A DNA stretch of 64,000 nucleotides, from assembly GCA_023333565.1 (NCBI GenBank), contig JAJKFH010001026.1, positions 1-64,000 of the forward strand, read 5' to 3'. The notes under the pieces are model-generated. The model did not search any database. It saw only the letters and a program-made list of their open reading frames with translations, and was not told the origin of the DNA. Shown one piece after another: positions 29,982-43,259 of the stretch (positions are counted from its first letter, which is position 1; every line of letters starts with the position of its first letter). The position numbers and the translations under genes are program-made. The stretch comes from Puffinus mauretanicus. Its lineage: Eukaryota; Chordata; Aves; Procellariiformes; Procellariidae.

Positions 29982-32599
29982 AGACCTGACAGCAATAAAC
30001 TGCTCACCAATGGTCAGATAAAGAAATGCAGACCTAGAAATGGACAAAACTGGTTTCAGGGGTATCAAAGGGAACAAAGAGCAAGTATCTAAGATAATAA
30101 AACAGAACACATACAGAAAATCTAAATGTAACATGGAGTTGCAGATGCATCAAGAAAAAGCAAAGCTTAAAAGCATGTTAGCAAACATACAAAAATGATT
30201 CCAGATGAATCCTACAGGGAAGAAGAATCTAACAATATCAACATCACTCCTCTGGAAGAAGGATTCCAAATGCTGATGACCTGCTGTAACACCCTCACCA
30301 ACAACACCAGACTGAAACCACTGACCTGAGGACCCAGTGGAGCGGTGAAGGTGAGCATAGCACCAGAAAGAGGATCAAAAACTAGGAAGTGTGGATATAT
30401 TTCATCCATTCTATTACTATTATTGAAACCTTTTCTTCATAGATTATTCCTTTTCTGTGATAATTAGGTCTGGAATAATAACAATTCTTACATTAGACTG
30501 TTAAGTTTTTTTAATATAAGGTGTATTCTGCCCATAAAAACAGAGACCTGTTTTCCAAGTCCACTTGCCAGAGCCTCAGAGAGAGACTACACTACCCAAA
30601 ACCACTGAGGGTGCTGAGACCCCTAGGGAGCAGCAGAGGTAAAGGCACAGGTGCCTCCTGCCAGCCTACACAGATATTCCCATGTCTGCCAACATCAGCA
30701 ATTGGAAGCACTGGGGTAATCCTATTCCTGTCAAGAGAGAGAAAATCAGGGTTGAGAGGGTGAAGATCGATGGGTTATATGCCTATAGGTAGGTACACAG
30801 GGCAATTGTGAACAGTGGGCAGGTCTTTATGGTCCTTTGACATTTAGAATCCTAATAACAGTGGGATCCAGAGGGGCTGCATGCCACTGAAAATAACTGA
30901 GACTGACGGGCAGGCTTTACAGATAAGACTGAGTGCTGTGACTTGAACTTCACTTGTAAGACCTGAAAGGATAGATTGCTAAGAAAGGAGAGGAAAGGAG
31001 AGAGAGGAGGGGAAAGGAGGTGAAAGGAGAGGAAGTAATTTACTTGAGAAATTCAAGATTTCCAGAATATTTTGTCCCAGTTCTTTTACAAATAGTATAG
31101 GATGCAGTTGTTACTGAAAGGCTGTATTAACAAAAATAGTTAATTTTGCATGTGGTTAGGCATAAAAGGTAAAGGTTAAAAACCACAGAAACAGGATGTA
31201 CAGATTGTAGCTGGATACTATACCTGTTTACCAAAAAGTAGTGCTAGGATTGCAGGGGTGAGGAGAAAGAGCTCTCTGTATTACAACAGGCTTTCAGAAG
31301 AGCGATATTCCAGTTAGAATACGTAAGTCATCCCAAAACCATGGCGCAGGTAGAGTATGTGCAAGTTAGAACATATGCATCACATACCACTTTGAAAAAA
31401 AAAAAGCGCAAAAAAGATGAGGAAATGAAACGACAGGATCATGATAAGTGGATAGAAGAGCTGAATTAAATTCTTCATACCATGCTAACATAAACTATAG
31501 TGAAGCATTCAGGAACACGGGTGCCAAACTTCTTTTATATGTGAAACTTGATCCATATATGTAGATATCTTTGCTGCCAGTTGAAAAGTCCCAATTTATG
31601 ACCTGTTACCATGTATGAACACTAAAAAGAAAACAGAGAATGTCCAGTGTACCTTTCTGCTTCGCAAAAGCACTTAAGTTTGGATTCAACTCCACACTGA
31701 GACCTCCAAACTTACGTGTCTTCAGCATAGTGACTGGGTTCAATTGCTTAAACATAGATCTATAGTGCAATTCTTGACAACATAAGGTATCCTACTTTTA
31801 ACACAAGATGGATGGTGGATGTGACCCAGAACTTAAGATAATCCCTTATCCTTCTGGAATGCTATTTAGAGCCCAGCTGGGACACTCCATAGGGCCTAAA
31901 ATGTTTCTCTACACCTATGTATACATAACTGAATACCAGTCCTAGACGGTCTCTGTAGAAGAAGGAAAAACAGGCACTTCTCACTGCCATCCCAGTTGTC
32001 TCGATAACTACTTCATAGAGGATGATTGGTAGCTGGAGGTGCTTGTAACATGATTTTCTTAGGACATTTATAGTAATGTCAGGTTCTTTGCAAGTTATGT
32101 CAGAGTTTGCATGACATTCAGGAATTAGTACGTTAGGTTGGGACTTGCTTGGAGCTGTGCATTGCTAATGCTTTCTTTCCATCTTTCTCTCTCTTGAGTC
32201 TTCTTTCTTGAAGAAATGTGGTTCATAATGGACCAGATATGACTTCTCCTCAAAGTGTGCCTCAAAGGTATAAGTAACTCACATGCTTGTGCTTTGAAGC
32301 TGTGCAGAAACATATACAGGCTGCCTTGTCTACCAACACCAAGCTAAAGGGCATCAGCATGGAGTCTCCCTCTGGCTAGAGGGTCCTTGATTTCTATTCA
32401 CTGATGAATCAGTTGAAGAACAACTTCACAACAACAGTGGATCTCTAACTTTCAGATCTCTAACTTTCAGATGTCTAAGCTTTGATGATAGGTCCTCAAT
32501 CTTGAAAGATTTGTTGAAAAACAAGCAGTGGAACAGAATCTGTTTTTCAGTTAATCTATTAATCTATCATTAATCTAACAATTCATAGTCTTCATCCCT
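29982..32599. other. Inverted copy of 19191-21808, no recognisable gene
   Basis: Reverse complement of the inner left arm, including the polypurine tract near 30980-31033. Confidence 0.55.
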
Positions 32600-34335
32600 C
32601 CGTCCTAGATGGGGTTGTTCCTCCCCAGCTGCAGGACTTTGCACTTCTCCTTGAACTTCATGAGGTTCCAGTCGGCCCATTTCTCTAGTCTGTTGAGGTC
32701 CTTCTGGATGGCATCAAGACTGGTGTATCAGACACTTCTCCGGATTTTGTGTTACCAGCAAAATTGCTGAGGCCCCATCATACAGACAATTAATGAAGTG
32801 TTGAACAGGACTGGACCCAGTACTGACCCCTGGGGTACACCATTAGTTACTGGCCTCCAACTAGGCTTTGTGTCATGGATCACCGCCCTCTGGGCCTGAC
32901 CGTTCAGCCAGTTTTCAATCCACCTCACCGTCTGCTCATCCAGCCCATACTTCATCAGCTTCTCTACGAGGATCCTATGGAAGACAACATCAAAAGCCAT
33001 CCTGCAATCAAGGTAGTCAATATTACAGAATCACAGAATGGTTGAGGTTGGAAGGGACCTCTGGAGGTCATCTGGTCCAACCCTCTCTTGCTCAAGCAGG
33101 ACCAGCTAAAGCCAGCTGCCCAGAGCCATGTCCAGACTGCTTTTGAATATCTCTAAGGAGGGAGACTCCACAACCTCCGTGGGTAACCTGTGCCAGTGCT
33201 CAGTCACCCTCACAGTAAAAAAGCATTTCCTGATGTTCAGAGGGAACCTCCTGTGTTTCAGTTTGTGCCCATGGCCTCTGGTCCTGGCACTGGGCACAAC
33301 TGGAAAAAGCCTGGCTCCATCTTCTTTACTTCCCCCATCAGGTGTTGATACACATTGATAAGATCCTCCTGAGCCTTCTCTTCTCCAGGCTGAACAGTCC
33401 CAGCTCTCTCAGCCTTTCCTCATATGTGAGGTGCTCCAGCCCTTCACCACCTTGGTGGCTGTTTGCTGGAATCCCTCCAGTATGTCCATGTCTCTCTTGT
33501 ACTGAGGAGCCCAGAACTGGACACAGCTCTCCAGATGCAGTCTCACCAGTGCTGAGTAGCGGGAAAGGATCATATCCCTCGACCTGCTGGCAACACTTCT
33601 CCTAATGCAGCCCAGGATACCATTCACCTTCCTTGCAGCAAGGGCAAAGAAGGGCATACCTAACTGCTGTCCCTTCATCTACCAAACCTGCTTTCATCAC
33701 AGAAGATTATTAGGTTGGTGAAGCATGATTTCCCTTTGGTGCAGCTATGCTGACTACTCCTGATGATCATGTTCATGTTCTTCATGTGCCTGGAAATGGT
33801 TGACAGAATTGGTTGCTCCATCACCTTCCCAGAGATCAAGGTGAGGTTGACCAGCCTGTCATTCTCTGGGTCATCCTTCTTGCCCTTTTCAAAGACAGGA
33901 GTGTAATTTGCTTTCCTTCAGTCCTCAGGCATCTCTCCGAATCACCATTGTCATTCAAAGAGTATTGAGAGTGGCCTCACAATGATTTTAGCCTGCTCCC
34001 TCAGCACTCATGGGAGCATCCCATCAGGGTTCATGGACTTATGTATGTCTGGTATTCCCTGACCAGACATCCTTCTTTCACCAAGGATAAGCCATCCTTG
34101 CTCCAGACTCTTCCCTGTCCTCTGGGGCTTGGGATTCCTGAACCCTGGTCTTGCTAGTAAAGACCAAGGCAAAGGCGGCATTCAGTACATCAACCTCTTC
34201 TATGTCCTGTGTCACCAGGTCCCCCAACTCATTCAGCAATGGGCCCACCATTTCCCTAATCTGCCTTTTGTCATCCACGTACTAACAGAAGCCCTTCTTG
34301 CTGTCTTTGACATCCCTGGCCAGATTCAATTCCAT
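32600..34335 (-). mobile_element. Nested CR1-in-CR1, right arm copy
   Basis: Inverted copy of 17455-19190. The inner CR1 is 33020-33661. Confidence 0.88.
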
Positions 34336-34929
34336 TTCAGCTTTGACTTTCATAAGTGCATGTCTGCATGCTCAGACAGAGCATAAATATTTGAAATAAT
34401 TCTTAATTATCTCATGCAGTTTCATCATGTAAACTGCCAGCCAAATGCTTTACGGAATATATCTGTGTGGCTGATCAAAAAATCCCCACCAAAGCACACG
34501 CATGCACGGACATGCACCACACACTGGAGGAATGCTCTGAAGAGGCAATCAGAGGCTAGAAGCCCTTGAGGCTCAGGGGAGGATGATGTTCACAGCTGTT
34601 GCAAAAGAAACCAGAACCATCTCACTATGAAAGGTAACTGGAGGGTATCTTTTTTTTTTTTTGACAAACGAGCAAAAACTATAACAACCAGTTGTACTTA
34701 AAGACATGCAGACCTAGAGCAGGGCAAAATTAATTTTAGGGTTATGCTTGTTGTTAAGGTAACATAGCTTGTGTATTTATTGGGATGGAAACAAGCCTTG
34801 CCAGGCCCAGCAGTGTCACAGGCGAGAGCTGGACGAGCTGAACACATGTACGTCCAGCCACATGGCTGCAGACCCTGACCTGTCAGGGACACTTCTGCCT
34901 GACTTCAGTCCCCAAAGTGGGCTGTTCCC
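34336..34929. other. Inverted copy of 16861-17454
   Basis: Includes the 150-bp block at 34700-34852 (minus orientation). No gene was recognised. Confidence 0.55.
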
Positions 34930-35117
34930 CAAAAGAACTGTGGCATGGGGACAGCCCACACTGGAGCAGGTTTATCCTGAAGGACGGCAGCCCCCAGAGA
35001 GAACCCAGACTGGAGCAGGGGAAAAGTGTGAGCAGGAAGGAGCAGCAGAGGCAAACTGTAATGAACTGACTGCAACCCCCACCACTCAGAGGGGGAGGAG
35101 GTAGAAGATTTGGGAAT
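34930..35117 (+). mobile_element. LTR (family B) second copy, right arm, part 2
   Basis: Inverted copy of 16673-16860. Confidence 0.6.
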
Positions 35118-36052
35118 GAATCACAGAATCATAGAATCATTTAGGTTGAAAAAGACCCTTAAGTCACCGAGTCCAACCGTTAACCTAGCACTGCCAAGTC
35201 CACCACTAAACCATGTCCCTAAGCACCACATCTACACGTCTTTTAAATGCCTCCAGGGATTTACAGCTTCTTATATCCAGTAGTAACATCTTTTCTTTTC
35301 CTTTTTGAAAAGCTCTTGAGAGTTAAATCTCTGAGGTACCGAAATCCACACAGGTGGTTATCACTGGAAAAACAGAAAAAGAAAATGGGACAGATACAGT
35401 AGTCTGGGGAAATAAATGGTGTGGTGACTCCACCACTTCCCTGGGCAGCCTGTTCCAAGCCTTGACAACTCTTTCGGTGAGGAAATTTTTCCTAATACCG
35501 AATCTAAACCTCCCCTGGTGCAACTTGAGGCTGTTTCCTCTCGTCCTATTGCTTGTTACTAGGAAAAAGAGACTGACCCCCACCTCGCTACAACCTCCTT
35601 TCAGGTAGTTGTAGAGCGCGATGAGGTCTCCCCTCAGCCTCCTCTTCTCCAGGCTGAACAACCCCAGGTCCCTCAGCCGCTCCCCATCAGACTTGTGCTC
35701 CAGGCCCTTCACCGGCTTCGTTGCCCTTCTCTGGACACACTCCAGCACCTCCATGTCCTTCTGGTAGCGAGGGGCCCAAAACAGAATACAATATTTGGTG
35801 TTCACTCACCAGTGCCGAGTACAGGAGGACCATCACTTCCCTAGTCCTGCTGGCCACACCATTTCTGATACAAGCCAGGATGCTGTTGGCCTTCTTGGCC
35901 ACCTGGGCACACTGCTGGTTCATGTTCAGCGAGCTGCTGACCAACACCCCCAGGTCCTTTTCCACTAGGCAGCTTTCCAGCCCCTCTTCCCCAAGCACGG
36001 GGTTGTTGTCACCCAAGCGCAGGACCGAGCACTTAGCCTTGTTGAACCTCAT
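35118..36052 (-). mobile_element. CR1 LINE part 2, right arm copy
   Basis: Inverted copy of 15738-16672, with one base difference (35532). The CR1 tail begins aatcacagaatcatagaatc on the plus strand. Confidence 0.92.
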
Positions 36053-36667
36053 TGTCCTGGTTCCAGCTGGCATAGAGTTAATTTTCTCCCTAGTAGCTGG
36101 TATAGAGCTGTGTTTTGGATTTAGTGTGAGAATAATGTTGATAACACACTGATGTTTTAGTTGTTGCTAAGTAGTGCTTCTACTGAGTCAAGGACTTTTC
36201 AGCTTCCCATGCTCTGCCAACGAGGAGATGCACAAGAAGCTGGGAGGGAGTGTAACCAGGACAGCCGACCCAAACTGGCCAGAGGGATATTCCATACCAT
36301 ATGACGTCATGCTCACTATATAAACTGGGGGGAGTTGGCCGGGGGGCAGCGATCGCTGCTCGGGGACTGGCTGGGCGTCAGTCGGCAGGTGGTGAGTGGT
36401 TGCATCACTTGTTTTTCCTGGGTTTTGTTTCTCTCTCTTTCTCTTGGTTGTTTTCCTTTTTATTATTGTTATTGCTGTTATTATGATGATGATTTTATTG
36501 TATTGTATTTTATTTTATTTTATTTCAATCACTAAACTGTTCTTGTCTCAACCCATGAGTTTTCCTACTTTTACCCTTGCGATTCTCTCCCCCATCCCAC
36601 TTGGGGGGGGGAGGGTGAGTGAGCGGCTGTGTGGTACTTAGTTGCCGACTGAGGTTAAACCACGACA
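36053..36667 (+). mobile_element. ERVL-type solo LTR, right arm copy
   Basis: Inverted copy of 15123-15737, with 5-bp duplications (ctcat) at 36048-36052 and 36668-36672. The LTR insertion predates the arm duplication or was copied by conversion. Confidence 0.92.
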
Positions 36668-36830
36668 CTCATACAATTGGCCTCAACCCATCGATCCAGC
36701 GTGTCCAGATCCCTCTGTAAAACCTTCCTACCGTCAAGCAGATCAATACTGCCGCCCAACGTGGTGTCGTCTGCAAACTTAGTGAGGGTGCACTCGATCG
36801 CTTCATCCACATCATTGATAAAGATATCAT
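36668..36830 (-). mobile_element. CR1 LINE part 1, right arm copy
   Basis: Inverted copy of 14960-15122. Confidence 0.9.
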
Positions 36831-37112
36831 GAAGAAATGAAGTTGAGCCCGGGAAAAAGGGGAAGGTGGGGGGAAGACAATTTACTTTTGTCTTTGTTTC
36901 TCCCCATCCAATCTATCTGAATTGGCAATAAATTAGATTAATTTTCCCCAAGTCAATCTGTTTTGCCCGTGACGGTAATTGGTAAGTGATCTCCCTGATC
37001 CACAAGCTTTTTCATTTCATTTTCTCCTCCTGTCCTGTCCTGTCCTATTGAGGAGGGGGAGTGAGAGAGCAGCTGGGTGGGAGCCTGGCAGCCAGACAAA
37101 ACCAGACCACCA
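36831..37112 (+). mobile_element. LTR (family B) second copy, right arm, part 1
   Basis: Inverted copy of 14678-14959, with one base difference (36969). Confidence 0.65.
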
Positions 37113-40017
37113 CACATGGCTAAAGACATTTCCATTCACACAAATGAGAGAATGAGAGAATTCACACAAATGAGAAAGCCATGTAACTCATGGCAGACCA
37201 GAAGCAGGATGAGATCCCGCTATACACGGTGTACAGTCAAGGAGTCAGGGCTCAAGTCTGAAACCTTTTGCAACAGGAGAATATTAATGGCTCTTCTGGG
37301 ACGTTTCCCAACTGTGATGCACTGGTACAACAACTTCTTCTTGTTCCACTTGTTTGACTTGTCTTTCTAGATTTTTCAGAATACAAACCTAGACTTTGCT
37401 GGAGTTCATTAAGTATTAAATACTTCAGTCTTGAATTCACATCACTTAATTTTTCACCTGTGTCTTACGCTGAGTTACCACACCATCATGGAGAGTGCTT
37501 CAGATGACCAGCAGGCATCAACCAAAAGAAACCTACCATTTCCAGAACAAAGTGGACAAAAGCAGTAAAAAAAAAAAAAAAAAGTCTATAAGATAAGCTG
37601 GTATTGTACTATTGCTTGCCATATTTAGGGCTATGTAATACATTGGTATCATATTGCAATGCTCTATATTCATAACACCATTGCTACTCAAGTATTTTTT
37701 TGTGATCTCTTGGAAGTCTCTTCAGCTACTGGGAAACCAACATATGTCAAATTCCATTTTTTCCCCTAATACTAGTAAACTAGATAAGAAAAAGAATAAG
37801 AGAATATCTTATTATTATTACTGTTAACAATTATATCACTTACTTGTACAACTCTGAACATGTGGAAGGAAACTTTGCTTATACTATACTTAGACTGCTA
37901 GTATGTTCTAAAACATACTGCATATTTATATAGAACACGGATAAAAAAAGATCATTTAACATATGATTTCATCACACTAAAAAGTTGCTGTCTGGTGACC
38001 TGATCCTACTGGGAGCACACGAAAATTCAAATACCTCCACCCGTTAGCTGCAGGAGCCTTTGGAATCACGGAGGAGATGCTGCCTCTTACAGAGGAAAAC
38101 AAAGGGATTTTTTTTTCTTTTTTTTCCTCTCTCTTCATACTTTCTCTTCCTCTCTGCCTTTGGAATTATTGCCCCTACTGAAGAGAGGGCGAAAACTCTA
38201 CCAGTTTTAGTAACATAAGGTACTATTCCAGTTTCTATTCCTCATTCTTAGCAGGTTCCTAAGGCAAAACCAAAACATAAGTGTGTTTCCATGGTTTATT
38301 TTTCTAATTGGAGCCTGGAGCTGCTATTACGATATACAAGAGGAATCTATCCCACCTCCCTTTAGGCACTGGCAATGCAGATTTTTACATCTGAATCACT
38401 CACTCACTCATCCGAGAGAAATAGGAACCTCCGTGGCATCAGCGATTCGTATTCTTTGGTGGAGAAAGGTTAATTATACGGACAGTGTACTTGCTTATTT
38501 CTACTGTCTGTAGAAAACTTTGGCAACTGTAGCTGCCTATTTTGCTGATAAATATGTTGAACAAATGAGTCACAGTGTCTATACTTTCTCATCTCCTCAT
38601 TTTCTCTTTCATCATTGCTAAGGAAAAGAAAAAAGCATTTTCAGAAATCCTGAAAACCCAAAGACTCCAAAATCTTAAGCTACTTTATCGTTATTAGTGA
38701 TACAGTTTGACTGCTGGGTAGGTAGCAACAATCTTCCTTCATCTGTGGATGGAAGCCAAAATCCCACTGGACATACAGATAGCTTCATGGGAGTCTAAGC
38801 AATTTATTTCTCATTATTAGTTTGGAATTTTTGTTACACGTATATATATATATTCTCATCTCATGCACGTGAGTCCTCAAGAGAAAATGTTAATCCTTAT
38901 TTCTCTTAGAGTAGAACGAAACTCCAGATCTTGTGGGCCACATTATCTCAATCCCAATGGTGTAAATACAGGAAAAAAATACGATTCTATTATTCTCTTT
39001 ATGTGTCTTTCAAAAATCAGCCAAGTATATTTTGGCTGGAACAGTCCAGGAAGTTTCCCAGACAAATAATTCTGTTAGCAGATCTGATGAGGCGATAAAT
39101 TCCCAGAAAAAGACAGCAAGGTGTAGATGCTGGTGAGCACTTTCATGTGGGCCGCTGTTCGTATGCTGAGCATCTTTTTCCCCCCAGAGCTTATCTTAAG
39201 TGAAAACTCAGAATATGGATTTTATATGATTTGATGAAACACACGTAAGTACATGAACACTTTTATTAATTTAAACTTGTTTAGGTTTGGATGGTACTTT
39301 TGCAGGGTTGACAATGAAAAGAGTGTAGGTAGATCACTTCTGCTTGAGTCAAACCAGTAGGTGGAAAGCCACAGGATCTCCATATCACCTAGCTTAGAGC
39401 ACCAATAATTAAATGAATTCCAGTTAATTCCAGCTGTCCAAAAATTTGGTCATTGTCTACTCACTTCATTACTAATGATACCGCCAATCCTGGCATCCTT
39501 GGACATCCATCTTAGAAGGAAAGAAATTGTGATTCCGTCTTGTGCTATATTTCTCGTCATTAAATATAAAGTGATTCTAAGATGACTGGCTCACATTTAG
39601 ATGTCTATAGACATTTAGATGCTGAAGTTAACTGAGAGACATCCAGAGCATCCAAAGTGAAATTCTTCTCCTCGTAGTCTCATCATAGATGCCACTGTTA
39701 CGCTAAGGTGACCTGCCCTGTGGAGGTATCCATTTCTTTCTATATAAAATAAACACAGAATGGTTATTTGAAATTTGTGTGTCTATCTTCTGTTCACCAA
39801 ATTTAGAGAAGATGAATCCCCGCCTGTGACTCTTAAAGATGATCCTGTACGGGGTCCCCCAACTGAGATTTTTTACACTGGGGTCACTGTCATATCCAAG
39901 TTTCACCTCATGTTTTAAACCCCATTTTACTTGCAACTGGAGCTATTTCTGAGACCACAAGTCTGTCCCAAGCTACTAATCCTTTTGTAGTGTGGTTGGT
40001 TTTTTTTCTCTTTTAGG
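37113..40017. other. Inverted copy of 11773-14677, no recognisable gene
   Basis: Its right end is the upstream region of the OR pseudogene. No promoter element can be supported. Confidence 0.6.
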
Positions 40018-41000
40018 ATGGGACCTGTTGAGGAAATGAAGCCAGGAAACCAAACCGTCACTACTCGCTTCTTACTTTTGGGGTTTGCCTTCCAAGGCAA
40101 TATGCAGCTCTTATTTTTCACACTGATTTCCGTCATGTTCCTGGCCATCTTCATAGGGAACTCTCTAATTATTGTGTTCACAACCACTGACCCCATCCTA
40201 CACGTGCCCATGTACTACTTCCTGAAGAATCTTCCTCCAACAGAGATCTGCTCAGCCTGAGTATTGTCCCCAAGATGCTCGCAATTCTGCTGGCGGAGAG
40301 AAAAATTATTTCCTTCACAGCTTGTGCCTTGCAGCTCAGCTGCGTTGTTCTTTTTGTCGCCTCTGAGTGTTTCCCCTTAGGTGCAATGGCTTATGACCGG
40401 CAAGCGGCAATATGCCATCCATTGCATTATGCCACCATGATGAACAGGGATTGCTGCTTCAGGATGGCTATTGGGTCTTGGCTGTCTGGTGTCCCTGTAG
40501 CTCTGGGCTTCACCACATGGTTGTTTACCCTGCCCTTCTGTGGGAGAAACGCAGTCAATCATTTCTTTTGTGATGTTTCTCCTGTGTTGAAGCCGGTGTG
40601 TGCAGACACAGCCTTGTTTGAACTACTGATTTTTATTGCCATTGTCATAATACCGATGATTCCCTTTTCTCTGACAGCTATCTCTTACCTTCGCATTATC
40701 CATACTGTTCTTCAGATGCCCTCGTCTGTGGGCCAGAGGCAAGCCTTTTGCACCTCTGCAGATCACCTGGTGGTAGTGACTCTTTTCTACAGCACAACTG
40801 GCACCATTCACCTGCGACCTAAACCCAGCCTCTCATCCAACATGAAGAAAATGGTTTCCCTGTCTTACACAGTTGTAACCCCCATGCTCAACCCCATCAA
40901 CTACAGCTTGAGGAATCAGGAAGTTGAGCAAAGCCTGAGGAGATGCATTGACAAGTGGTTACTCAGGAAGCAGATGGCTGGTTTTTCTCCATCCAGGTGA
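40018..41000 (+). pseudogene. Olfactory receptor pseudogene (right arm copy)
   Basis: Inverted, protein-identical copy of 10790-11772. The first piece (40018-40260) ends in a stop after EICSA, and the second piece (40275-41000) resumes in another frame at PKMLAIL. One missing base at about 40252-40258 explains both. The MAYDRQAAICHPL change is also shared. The common lesion means the gene was already dead before the arms formed, or the lesion spread between them. Confidence 0.93.
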
Positions 41001-41929
41001 TGGATTCCTTGTAGCTGCACAGAACTTAGGTATTTGTTTTCCCTGGCAAAAAAATTAAATGGAATTTATCAATGAAGTGAAATGCCTTTCAAAAAGAGCT
41101 GTGCTATTTTAGCAATCCTTTGCTGTTAAATCCATAAAATATCTGGCCTTTTTTACTCGGCATATTAGAATAAATTGTTGTTGTTGTACCTCTGGCCTTG
41201 CAAACAGATAAGTAAACCTGACTCTGCAGGAATATTACAGAAGTAGATTGTAAAATTCTTATCCTCCCCCATCATTTTACCTTTATCTCCATAAGTATAA
41301 AACGCCTGTAGCTTGGAAAAAAAAAAGTTTGTTTTCCTCCTCCATCACAAAAGTGATAGCCTGGAACTTCCCCTCCCCCCCAAACCCTCCTCAATAACGA
41401 GCTAAGAAACAAGTTAGTACCTTATGATTGGAGGGAGGAGCTGCGTCTCCTGGAAGTGTCCTTCCTACTGATGGGAGAGACTGAGTTCAAGTCTAGACTT
41501 GATCTGATTTTTTTCCTCTCAGAACAAAGGTCTCTTTCCCAAACTAGCTAGTAACTTGCTCAGTTCAAAACAGAAAGGGTAAACTGAAAGAAACATTGCC
41601 AGCTAGCTGCAGTAGCTTTGTTTTAATTAATTCCCTTCTCACGTAGGCTGAAAGAAAGCTATGGGAGGCGATTGTTTCTTAAGCCTTTGAACCTGATACG
41701 TTCTATCTGATTCTTTTTCTGGCTTGCCAGATGGAGTGTTCATTAAAGCAAGATGTGACTTGTGCTTTTATTTTCTCTCTGCTTATTTCAGTCTAACTTC
41801 AACCTCAATTCTGGTCTTGCTTATATCCGAGCAGCATTTTCTCTTCCAATTTGTGTGATTAATACCTAATTTACATCACTGTCTCTTAGACCAGAAGTAA
41901 CAAAGGCACTCTACTACAAATACAGAAGG
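41001..41929. other. Inverted copy of 9861-10789, no recognisable feature
   Basis: AT-rich sequence downstream of the OR pseudogene. Nothing was recognised. Confidence 0.6.
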
Positions 41930-42480
41930 ACAATTATACAATTCCTTGTGTATTGGGTGTGCGTGGTGAGGTTTTGGTAGCGGGGAACAAGCAGCTCATG
42001 GAAAGCCCACGCTAGAACAGGTTTATCCCGAAGGACTGCAGCCCCCAGAGAGGACCCAGACTGGAGCAGAGGAAAAGCATGAGGAGGAAGGAGCAGCAGA
42101 GGCAAACGGTTATGAACTGACCGCAACCCGCCGTTCCTCATACCCCCTGCGCAGCTTGGGGCTGGGAGGAGGTAGAAGATTTGGGAATGAAGGAGTGAAG
42201 CTGAGCCTGGGAAGAATAAGGAGGGGTGGGGGGAAGGTGTTTTAGTTTTGTCTTTGTTTCTCCCCATCCAATCTATTTGAACTGGCAATAAATTAAATTG
42301 ATTTTCCCCAAGTCAGTCTGTTTTGCCCGTGACGGTAATCAGGCAATGATCTCCCAGTTCTTAACTCACCTCAAGAACTTTTTCATCTTATTTTCTCCTC
42401 CTGTCCTGTCCTGTTGAGGAGGGGGCATGAGAGAACGGCTGGGTGGGAGTCTGGCGGCAGTCCAAGGTCAACCCACCACA
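41930..42480 (+). mobile_element. LTR (family B) uninterrupted, with the empty provirus site
   Basis: Continuous counterpart of 780-1095 plus 9622-9860. The empty integration site is ggag at 42165-42168. It ends cccaccaca at 42480. Confidence 0.75.
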
Positions 42481-42737
42481 GTAGTGTAAGTTACAAGTGT
42501 TGGTAAGAGGGGATTCTGGGAATAAGAAACAGATAAAATGGGAAATAAAAAGAAAGGTATGGGGCAGAAGGATGAAATATTTTAATGCAGTGTGGGTTAG
42601 GTAAGTGGAAAGGTTTGCGTAGGCTATAGAAATGAAGCAACGTGTGAATGGGATGGTCAGAGGATACTTTGACGTATCAGATAATGTTGGACGTGAGCGT
42701 GACGCAGATGGTATGGAATAAGGGATGGAGATTGTAC
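42481..42737 (+). mobile_element. ERVL-like internal remnant, right arm copy
   Basis: Inverted copy of 523-779. It is weakly supported by similarity to the sequence next to the LTR at 57411. Confidence 0.4.
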
Positions 42738-43259
42738 TGTGTCTGGCTGGGATGGAGTCAACCTTCTGCATAGCAACCCGTAAGGCGTATGCCTTTGTGG
42801 CTCAAACACCAATATTTTGGCCATTGCTGAACAGTGCTGGTACAGAGGCAAGTCTTTCTCTCCAGTCCCACCCCCCGCAAAGACCAGTAGGCTGGGGGAA
42901 GGGAAGAGGCTGGGAGGGGACACAGCCAGGACAGCTGACCCAAACTGCCCAAGGGGATATTCCATACCATATGATGTTTTGCTTAGCAATAAAAGCTCAG
43001 GGAATGGAGGAGGAAGGGGGCATGTTCATGGTTAAAGTGTTTGTCTTCACAAGCAACAGTTAGGTATGCTGAGGCCCTGCTTCCTAGGAAGCGGCTGGGC
43101 ATCTGCCTGACAATGGGAAGTGGTGGATTAATTCCTTTTTTACTTGCGTGTACACAAGAGCTTTTGCTCTCTTTATTAAACTGTCATTACCTCAATCCAC
43201 GAGTCTTTTCACTTCCCTTTGATTTTCTCCCCACAGGAGAGGAGAGTGGGCAAGAGGTA
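42738..43259 (+). mobile_element. ERVL-type LTR, right arm copy
   Basis: Starts tgtgtctggctggg and carries ttattaaactgtcatt. It is the inverted copy of 1-522. The LTR end (aaccacgaca type) is not seen, so it is truncated or diverged near 43259. Confidence 0.65.

Larger units (their letters stand above)
29982..43259. repeat. Right arm of giant inverted repeat
   Basis: This is the reverse complement of the left arm without the provirus, 13278 bp up to the point where the left arm leaves the window. All its contents (OR pseudogene, nested CR1 and LTR insertions) are inverted copies of left-arm features. Because the left arm is cut by the window edge, 43259 is the limit of what can be compared and need not be the true end of the repeat. 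Confidence 0.96.

Noticed and set aside
40275..41000. A 241-codon open OR frame that could be called an intact short receptor
   Set aside because: It lacks TM1 and TM2, and the missing part lies just upstream in another frame, so it is the 3' part of a frameshifted pseudogene.
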